A DNA stretch of 41,542 nt. It comes from Streptomyces sp. MspMP-M5. Its GTDB lineage: Bacteria > Actinomycetota > Actinomycetes > Streptomycetales > Streptomycetaceae. Shown here piece by piece: positions 1-6,988 of this stretch (positions within the stretch are counted from its first letter, which is position 1; each line of letters starts with the position of its first letter). The stretch lies in NCBI RefSeq assembly GCF_000373585.1, contig NZ_KB891921.1, positions 820 to 42,361 on the forward strand, in the 5' to 3' direction. Below the pieces are notes generated by a model. That model was not told the DNA's origin. It was given only the letters and a program-made list of their open reading frames with translations, and made no database searches. Position numbers and translations under genes: made by a program.

Positions 1-168
1 ACCGCGCTGACCGCCCTGGTGTTCTTCGCCACCACCGGCGGCTCGCCCGACGCCGGACTCAACCGCGACGCGTTCATCACCGTGCTGTGGTGGGTCGGCA
101 GCCTCCTCGCCCTGATGTGGGCCCTGATGTTCTTCCTGCCCAAGCACACGAAGAACCGGGCCGACTAA
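1..168 (+). CDS. Membrane transporter, C-terminal end (partial)
   Basis: The frame is open from the first base to a TAA at 166-168, giving 55 C-terminal residues; the start lies outside the window. The residues include a hydrophobic helix rich in Leu, Trp, Met and Phe (about residues 26-47), then a short basic tail (HTKNRAD). A final transmembrane helix followed by a positively charged cytoplasmic tail fits the end of a major facilitator superfamily efflux protein, such as the DHA2 type. That family assignment is an inference from topology alone. A strong hairpin follows 12 bases after the stop, so this is probably the last gene of its transcript. Confidence 0.6.
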   Translation, partial: TALTALVFFATTGGSPDAGLNRDAFITVLWWVGSLLALMWALMFFLPKHTKNRAD

Positions 169-180
169 GCCGGTTCCCCA

Positions 181-211
181 AGGCGGCGGCACCTCCCCAG
201 TGCCGCCGCCT
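181..211 (+). terminator. Hairpin terminator after the transporter
   Basis: An 11-bp perfect inverted repeat (AGGCGGCGGCA and TGCCGCCGCCT) encloses a 9-nt loop. There is no T-run, as is common in actinomycetes. It lies 12 bases past the stop of the preceding gene and probably ends its transcript. Confidence 0.75.
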
Positions 212-524
212 CTCCCCATACACCTCACACGACCACGAGGGCTGAAATCTCAGGTCCAGGTTCAACAACGAGACCTCGTGACACCTACGAGCACTGACAG
301 GAAGAGCGAACGAACCGAACCGCCGCCCGTCGAAAACGACAGGTAGGACTTCACAACCTCGATGCACGCCCCGAAGACACACTTTTCGCCTCGCTGATCA
401 CCCCCATACAGCGGCGCAGCCTGCGGCTGCACCAGACAGCAGCGGACCGTCGCCGCCGGCCACGACCGCGCCCGCGTGGAGACTCGGTGGCTGATCTCTT
501 GCGGACACGACGGGAACCGGCTGT
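212..524. other. Intergenic, no gene recognised
   Basis: I see no recognisable gene, RNA or repeat here. Short open frames on both strands have no family-like composition. The stretch ends where the dioxygenase relic begins. Confidence 0.5.
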
Positions 525-930
525 ATGAGGAATGAGCTGACTGCAACTCAGTTCATGGACAGCTTGGGCCCATTTGCCGAAGCGTTCCCGCGTTCGCTGG
601 CGGAGGAGTGCCGTGCGTTCCTGTGGCGCGAGGCCTGGATCGCCCCGGACCGCCCGGCCACCTCAGCCGAGCCCTCAGGCTCGGAGGCGCCATGGCCGAG
701 CTGTTCCAGCGGGCGGCCACACCGAGCGCCCGCATCGCGCCGTCGACCAGCTCGTCAGCCGATCCGGTGGGCACCACGCATCGATCGGGACACACCTTCG
801 CTATCCGCTTCCCGCACCCGCCCGCCCAGGTCTCGACGCCGGCTGACACATGGACACCGACCACACGCCGAAGACGAATCGGGCTATCTGCATTGCGCCA
901 TTCGATATCGAACAAAGGAAACTTTTCGTG
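525..930 (+). pseudogene. Phytanoyl-CoA dioxygenase family relic, multiply frameshifted
   Basis: Peptides typical of the PhyH-type Fe(II)/2-oxoglutarate dioxygenase family appear in the right order but in changing frames. They are: an N-terminal segment with FPRSLAEECRAFLWREAW (about 575-635), then LRLGGAMAELFQRAATPSA, then AVDQLV, then TFAIRFPHPPA, then an HMDTDHT segment (848-868), then EDESGYLHCAIRYRTKE. In this family the HxD pair is part of the iron site. At least three frame changes are needed to join the pieces and no full-length frame exists, so the gene is dead. The family call rests on remembered motif patterns. The C-terminal third is absent. Confidence 0.65.
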
Positions 931-1191
931 CCGCCCCAGCCCGGCCGTCGGGTGGCGGAAGGGGAGGCTCGGCAGTGGCTCGCTGGTGGCTCGGCACTGG
1001 CTCGTTACGCGACTGAGCTGGGCAAATACCACCAGATGATCAGTCAGATCCATGTCGATGCAGGGGCAGGCTGCTGCCGCAGCAGCGCCTCGAACATTCC
1101 TGCCGTGGATGACAATTTCGGCCTGCCGTTTCTCTTTACTTCATGTCAGCACCAGACGGATTCGATCCCACTTTCCGGGCGCCACTCACCG
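931..1191. other. Spacer between dioxygenase relic and methyltransferase pair
   Basis: The frame of the next gene stays open upstream of its start to position 850, but residues before 1192 look unlike protein of this family and include dioxygenase relic. I see no independent gene. Confidence 0.45.
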
Positions 1192-1848
1192 ATGCGCACC
1201 ACTTCGCCCGTCACCTCGCACACCACCCGGCCTCGCGCCACCCGCCCCTTGCCGACCACCCTCTGGCTCCCCGCCCCCGACGAGCCGAAGACCACCCCCA
1301 CCCCCGGCAGCGTCCTTCCCGAGTGGGCCATCGAGCGGGCCCGGACCGTGTTCACCACCCGCGTCGGTCAACGGCCCGCGCCCCTGCTGAAGCTTTCCGT
1401 AAGGGACACCGAGCCGGGCATGGACGCCCGCATCCCCGTCCTCACCTACACCGACGGCACCCCCAGCAGACTCTCTATGCTGCTGGCCGAACTCCACCCC
1501 GACGCTCTCCCTGACCCCACCAACATTCCGGCATGCGGCGGTGTGAGTGAGATGCCTGGCGCGATGGAGGAGGGCTGGTCGGGCTTCTTCCATCGCGCCC
1601 ATCGGCTCCTGCCCGCCGACGGACTGCTTCTGCTGGCCACCCGTCAGCGGCGGGACGAGGGCATCCTCACCGACCCGCTCGGCTCTCTCATCGCCTGCGC
1701 CCGCACCGCCGGATTCCGCTATCTCCAGCACGTCATCGTCGCGCACGCCCACCCCTCCGACGACCGCCTCATCCCCACCCCGCCCGTCGACGCCAGCCCC
1801 GGGGTGGCGCACAGCGACCTGATCGCCCTCTCCGCCATCCACGCCTGA
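1192..1848 (+). CDS. Methyltransferase-like partner protein lacking the catalytic motif
   Basis: The product is 218 aa if translation starts at ATG 1192; the frame is open further upstream, so the start is uncertain. The C-terminal half (FFHRAHRLLPADGLLLLATRQ, then DPLGSLIACARTAGFRYLQHV) resembles the post-motif-IV region of TRM11/N4-type DNA methyltransferases, where a loading helix is followed by a strand and an AGF segment. I see no FxGxG SAM-binding loop and no (S/N/D)PPY catalytic motif, so it is probably not an active enzyme alone. It sits 17 bases upstream of an intact methyltransferase, and the two are probably co-transcribed. A role as a specificity or structural partner of that enzyme is inference. 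The 'AAGGAG' before the next gene overlaps the intergenic gap. Confidence 0.6.
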   Translation: MRTTSPVTSHTTRPRATRPLPTTLWLPAPDEPKTTPTPGSVLPEWAIERARTVFTTRVGQRPAPLLKLSVRDTEPGMDARIPVLTYTDGTPSRLSMLLAELHPDALPDPTNIPACGGVSEMPGAMEEGWSGFFHRAHRLLPADGLLLLATRQRRDEGILTDPLGSLIACARTAGFRYLQHVIVAHAHPSDDRLIPTPPVDASPGVAHSDLIALSAIHA

Positions 1849-1865
1849 GCCAAGGAGAATCTCTC

Positions 1866-2726
1866 ATGACGCGCTCCTCTTCGGTGTGGAACACCGCTCC
1901 CACCTCGGCCCCCGCCCAGCGCAAAGGCCGCTACGTTGCCGGCTCGGCGGCGCACCCGGCCAAGATGCACCCCGGCATCGCCGCCCACGCCATCACCACC
2001 TACACCCGCCCCGGTGACCTGGTTCTGGATCCGATGTGCGGCATCGGCACCACCCTCGTCGAAGCCCTCCACCTCGGCCGCAACGCCCTCGGCGTCGAAT
2101 ACGAACCCAAGTGGGCCACCCTCGCCTCGCTCAACGCCCGCTCTGCCGCACAAACAAGTGGCACGGGCACCGGAATCGTCCGCTGCGGCGACGCCCGCCA
2201 CCTCACCGACCTCGCCCCCGCCGACGCCCGCGGCAAGGTGGCTCTCGTGGTCACCTCACCCCCGTACGGGCCCAGCGTCCACGGGCAGGTCCGCTCCTCC
2301 CGGGAGACCGGCGAACCCGGGGTAGTCAAGAAGGACTTCCGCTACGGCCACGACCGCGCCAACCTCGCCCACGTCTCCACCGCCCACCTCTTGGAGGCGT
2401 TCACCGAGATCCTCGCCCAGTGCCGCACCATGCTCCGCCCCGGCGGCACCGTCGTCGTCACCACCCGCCCCTGGCGCGAACGCGGCGAACTCATCGACCT
2501 GCCCTCCGCCGTCCTCGCCGCCGGCAAAGCAGCCGGCCTCACGCCATCCGAACGGTGCGTCGCCCTCCTCGCCGGCATCCGCAACAGCCGCCTGGTCACT
2601 CGCCCGTCGTTCTTCCAGATGAAGAACGTCCGCGACGCCCGCCGCGAAGGCCTCCCCCTCTCAGTGGTGCAGCACGAGGACGTTTTGATCTTCACCAGGT
2701 TCGCTCCTGGAACGACTCGCCGTTAA
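1866..2726 (+). CDS. SAM-dependent DNA methyltransferase (SPPY type)
   Basis: This 286-aa protein carries the SAM-binding motif DPMCGIGTT (residues 55-63), an acidic residue at the end of the next strand (GVEYE, 76-80), and the catalytic motif TSPPYG (130-135) typical of amino-group DNA methyltransferases. An N-terminal KMHP segment precedes motif I, as in the TRM11/N4-like group. It would transfer a methyl group from SAM to adenine N6 or cytosine N4 in DNA; the target base cannot be read from sequence. An AAGGAG ribosome site lies 8 bases before ATG 1866. The gene follows the methyltransferase-like partner by 17 bases. No restriction endonuclease is adjacent, so it may be an orphan or mobile-element methylase. 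Family confidence is high and substrate confidence low. Confidence 0.85.
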   Translation: MTRSSSVWNTAPTSAPAQRKGRYVAGSAAHPAKMHPGIAAHAITTYTRPGDLVLDPMCGIGTTLVEALHLGRNALGVEYEPKWATLASLNARSAAQTSGTGTGIVRCGDARHLTDLAPADARGKVALVVTSPPYGPSVHGQVRSSRETGEPGVVKKDFRYGHDRANLAHVSTAHLLEAFTEILAQCRTMLRPGGTVVVTTRPWRERGELIDLPSAVLAAGKAAGLTPSERCVALLAGIRNSRLVTRPSFFQMKNVRDARREGLPLSVVQHEDVLIFTRFAPGTTRR

Positions 2727-3346
2727 GCGCGGCCGAGTGTCGGTGGACTTCTCCACGGAGTCGATGTCCTCGCCGTGCAACTGAAAAGCGACGCCATGTT
2801 GCATGAGCACGCCGGGCAGGGCGACATCTCGTATCCCCTGCCCGGGGTAGTTCCAGTCGGCGACCTCCACCAGCATCGCATTGTGCGAGGGCACGATGGG
2901 CGCCCCGTCATCGTGGCCGATCTGGGGGACGTCTGCCTACAGGGCCGCGGCCGGCCATGAGCGTTCGCGACCACCGTCAAGCTGCGGCAGGTCGGCTTCA
3001 CAGAGGTCATGGACACCGTGGCGGCTCGGAGGAGCTGAACGGCCACAAGATCCTGCCATTGTCGCCTGACGAACGCCAGGTTCCCGCCTGGTACCCACGG
3101 CGTCGGACGAGAACTCATCCTTCTTCGTCAAGAAGCAGTCAGCACCAACCGAGGAGCCAGGTACACGGGCGGCGGCGCTGCCCCAGGTGGCGGCGGTCCA
3201 GTGTCCGGCACGGGGGAGGCCAAGAGTGGGGCAGCGCGGAGGATCCGCTCGTAGAGAGGGCGGAGTTTCGGACCGGGGGTGATCCCGAGTTGCACCCAGG
3301 AAACCCGCAGGTACGGGGACAACTCGCACCCGTTCGGCCTCCGGCT
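2727..3346. other. Intergenic with possible epimerase relic and array trailer
   Basis: There is no intact gene. On the plus strand about 2960-3018 encodes AFATTVKLRQVGFTEVMDT before a stop. This resembles the C-terminus of NAD-dependent epimerase/dehydratase proteins; the frame is closed immediately upstream, so at most it is a relic. At 3295-3323 a degraded copy of the CRISPR repeat (ending GGGGACAAC) can be seen. The rest I cannot explain. Confidence 0.4.
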
Positions 3347-6300
3347 CCGTGTCCCCCGCGGGTGCGGGGGCGACCTGCGGAGGCCGCGTACCGGGTGCTT
3401 GTGCTGATGACAACCACCGCCGGTGAGGGTACGGCGGTGAGTGCCCGGGAGAGTTCGTCGTGGTCCCAGAACAACCCCCGCGGGCGCCGGGACGACACCG
3501 ACAGCACCGCGTGTCCGGCCGGGACGGAGGGACACCCTCCGCAGTTGCGGGGACGACGCACTCCTCACCCTTCTGCCTCGCACGCTCGGGATCAACTCTG
3601 GCGGGTGCGGGGACGACGCCGCCGAGCGCGCCGAGGAGGAAGGACGCGACGGACAACCCCCGGGGGGGACGACTGGACCGCGCGGCGGGTCAGCGTGTGC
3701 GGGTAGGGACACCCCCCGCGGGTGCGGAGACGACTGGCCACCGGCCGTGTTCCTGGTGGTCACCCCGGGACAACCTCCATGGGTGCGGGGACGACATGCA
3801 GCGGGCCACCACCCGCCCCGGGGCAACGGGACAACCTCCGCGGGTGCGGGGACGACCGAGCGCGAGGATGCTCACGTACGAGATGCGGCGGACAACCCTC
3901 GCGGGTGCGGGGACGACGGATTCGCGGAGGTAGACCCACCAGGCGGGGGCGGAAAACCCCCGCGGGTGCGGGGACGACCGCGCCGCAGGCTCGCTCGGCA
4001 ACGGCCCGCTGGGACAACCCCCGCGGGTGCGGGGACGACGAGGTTCAGGACATCCGTATGTCCGGGAGGGAGGGACAACCCCCGCGGGTGCGGGGACGAC
4101 ACACCTATCACGACTGGCACAAGCACGCCACGGTCGGACAACCCCCGCGGGTGCGGGGACGACGGATCCGGCGCGGCGGTCTAACGGTCGGTGGCCGGAC
4201 AACCCCCGCGGGTGCGGGGACGACGGGGACGGAGAGGGCGAGGGTGGACCAGCTGCGGGACAACCCCCGCGGGTGCGGGGACGACACCGAGACCGGTAAG
4301 CCGCTGACCGTGCGTCAGGGACAACCCCCGCGGGTGCGGGGACGACAGGCGGGGTGACCCGCCGCGGCTACACGTCGACGGACAACCCCCGCGGGTGCGG
4401 GGACGACGCGGATGCGGCAGCGGCATCTGAGAATGCCACGGGACAACCCCCGCGGGTGCGGGGACGACGCGCCGAAGGGCTGCTTGGGAGTCCAGCAGAT
4501 CGGACAACCCCCGCGGGTGCGGGGACGACAGGCGGTCGACGAGTGCGGACACGGCGGGCTCCGGACAACCCCCGCGGGTGCGGGGACGACAAAGTAGTGC
4601 AACTCCGCACGTGACCAGCCAAGGGACAACCCCCGCGGGTGCGGGGACGACACCCCCGCTCTCAAAACGCGAAGTGATGTGGTGGGACAACCCCCGCGGG
4701 TGCGGGGACGACGACAGGACGCCGATGGCGTCCCGGATCGTCTGCGGACAACCCCCGCGGGTGCGGGGACGACGACAGGACGCCGATGGCGTCCCGGATC
4801 GTCTGCGGACAACCCCCGCGGGTGCGGGGACGACTGGGGCTGCCGACCTGTGGGGAACGTCGGATGCGGACAACCCCCGCGGGTGCGGGGACGACCGCGC
4901 GTACGACCTGCGGGAGGCCGCCGGAACCGGACAACCCCCGCGGGTGCGGGGACGACGCTGAAGTCGCGGCGACGTTTGGCCTCGGTGGCGGACAACCCCC
5001 GCGGGTGCGGGGACGACCTCGTCCTCGTCGGCCCGCCGACCGTCGAGTTCGGACAACCCCCGCGGGTGCGGGGACGACGGGGGCGGTGGCGCGGACGATG
5101 TCCTCGCGCTGGGACAACCCCCGCGGGTGCGGGGACGACCCTGGGCCACAAGGAGTTGCCGGCCCAGACGAGGGGACAACCCCCGCGGGTGCGGGGACGA
5201 CCCCATCGTCCCCGGCTGCATCGGGCCGGGGACGGGACAACCCCCGCGGGTGCGGGGACGACTCTGGGTCCACAGGCTCAACGGCCCTCCCCGGCGGACA
5301 ACCCCCGCGGGTGCGGGGACGACACCGTTCTCAGCGACGCGACGACGCTGGCGTACGGACAACCCCCGCGGGTGCGGGGACGACCTCGACAAGGGCATGC
5401 TGGTCACCGCAGACCGCGGACAACCCCCGCGGGTGCGGGGACGACTGAGGCCATGGCGCTTACGAGGTGCTGTAGCGGGGACAACCCCCGCGGGTGCGGG
5501 GACGGCTTGGGGTCGATGTCGAACAGCTCGGCCAGTAGCGGACAACCCCCGCGGGTGCGGGGACGACCTGGTGGGGAAAGGTCCGCCGGTGGTCCGGCGC
5601 AGGACAACCCCCGCGGGTGCGGGGACGACTTTGACCGGCCGGGCCGGGCAGTGCAGGTCAGACGTGGAGGACAACCCCCGCGGGTGCGGGGACGACGTGC
5701 TGTTACGTGACGGAGCCTGTTCTGCGGGAGGACAACCCCCGCGGGTGCGGGGACGACCTCTCACAAAATCCGAGGGAGACGTATGAAGTAGGACAACCCC
5801 CGCGGGTGCGGGGACGACGCCGAAAACGGGTGGAACCTCCACCTGACCCGGACAACCCCCGCGGGTGCGGGGACGACGCGCTCGGGTGGAACAGCATGAA
5901 GCGCACGGGAGGACAACCCCCGCGGGTGCGGGGACGACGCGTCCATGTCCGGGTCGAGGGCGTGGAGTGCGGGACAACCCGCGGGTGCGGGGACGACGAC
6001 AACGGCATGTCAATGGAGCATCCATCTACGGGACAACCCCCGCGGGTGCGGGGACGACTATGTGCCCGGGAAGGGGGAAGTGCAGTGTCGAGGACAACCC
6101 CCGCGGGTGCGGGGACGACCTTCGCCGCGGAAGTGGATGACACCGTGGCGGGGGACAACCCCCGCGGGTGCGGGGACGACCCTGACTCGCTACGCCAACC
6201 ACTGGGCATTCTAGGACAACCCCCGCGGGTGCGGGGACGACAAGTGGTGTCCCTCGACGTGCTCCGTCGGGTGGGGACAACCCCCGCGGGTGCGGGGACG

Positions 6301-6851
6301 ACGGCCCGCTGCCCACGTTCGCCCGGCGCGACGGCGGACAACCCCCGCGGGTGCGGGGACGACCTCATTGCCGCGACCGCTCGGCACCGCGGCGACGGAC
6401 AACCCCCGCGGGTGCGGGGACGACGACAAGCAGGCTGTGCTCGTCTTCGGCGAGGACGGACAACCCCCGCGGGTGCGGGGACGACCGAAGGCACCGGTGG
6501 CGGTGAGCGCCACGGCGGGGACAACCCCCGCGGGTGCGGGGACGACTCTCCCGGGCGGCCCGCCAGGCGCGTTCCTCGGGGACAACCCCCGCGGGTGCGG
6601 GGACGACGACCCGCGTCCCCTAGAGGGGACAGCAGTTCAGGGACAACCCCCGCGGGTGCGGGGACGACGGATCCGTGCTCGACCCAGGCCAGCAGGCCCA
6701 GGGACAACCCCCGCGGGTGCGGGGACGACTGGACGTGCGAAAGGAGCTCACCACACATGGGCGGACAACCCCCGCGGGTGCGGGGACGACCCAGCCTGCA
6801 CTGCACTACCTCTGTTCGTGCACGGACAACCCCCGCGGGTGCGGGGACGAC
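3347..6851 (-). CRISPR. Type I-E CRISPR array, about 58 repeats
   Basis: I count 58 repeat units with 57 spacers. The consensus repeat is 28 nt: on the plus strand it begins GGACAACC, has the stem CCCCGC/GCGGGG around a GGGT loop, and ends GGGGACGAC. The usual period is 61 nt (33-nt spacers); exceptions include a 35-nt spacer (4101-4135) and a 39-nt spacer (5630-5668). Repeats from 3978 leftward are increasingly mutated (for example 3408-3435 has 6 mismatches and 3651-3673 is 5 nt short), while those to 6851 are nearly perfect. Decay marks the leader-distal end, so the leader is inferred at the right. Read on the minus strand the repeat starts GTCGTCCCCGC and ends GGGGTTGTCC, the layout of actinobacterial I-E repeats with a 3' handle. 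Internal variants are at 5506 (GACGGC end) and 5972-5997 (26 nt). Confidence 0.97.
4713..4806. repeat. Duplicated spacer in the array
   Basis: The 33-nt spacers at 4713-4745 and 4774-4806 are identical (both begin GACAGGACGCC and end GATCGTCTGC). They flank one repeat. This indicates a tandem repeat-spacer duplication by recombination or slippage, not independent acquisition. Confidence 0.95.
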
Positions 6852-6988
6852 ACTTCTTGACCTGCGCGGATGCTATCGCTGGGGCCGGTTTTCATTCAGC
6901 AGGATCGGCGGTCGGGGCATGTGGTCCAGGGCCATTGTCAGTGGGCGGGTCTATGGTGCGGGTCCACTGTACGGAGAGGACTGCGCTG
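6852..6988 (-). promoter_or_regulatory. CRISPR leader and divergent cas3 upstream region
   Basis: This 137-bp spacer separates the most conserved end of the array from cas3. On the minus strand it would be the leader, holding the crRNA promoter and the site where Cas1-Cas2 insert spacers. A possible minus-strand -10 (TAGCAT, 6872-6877) can be seen, but no convincing -35. On the plus strand GGAGAGGA at 6972-6979 is a ribosome site for cas3. The leader role is inferred from repeat decay at the other end. Confidence 0.6.
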
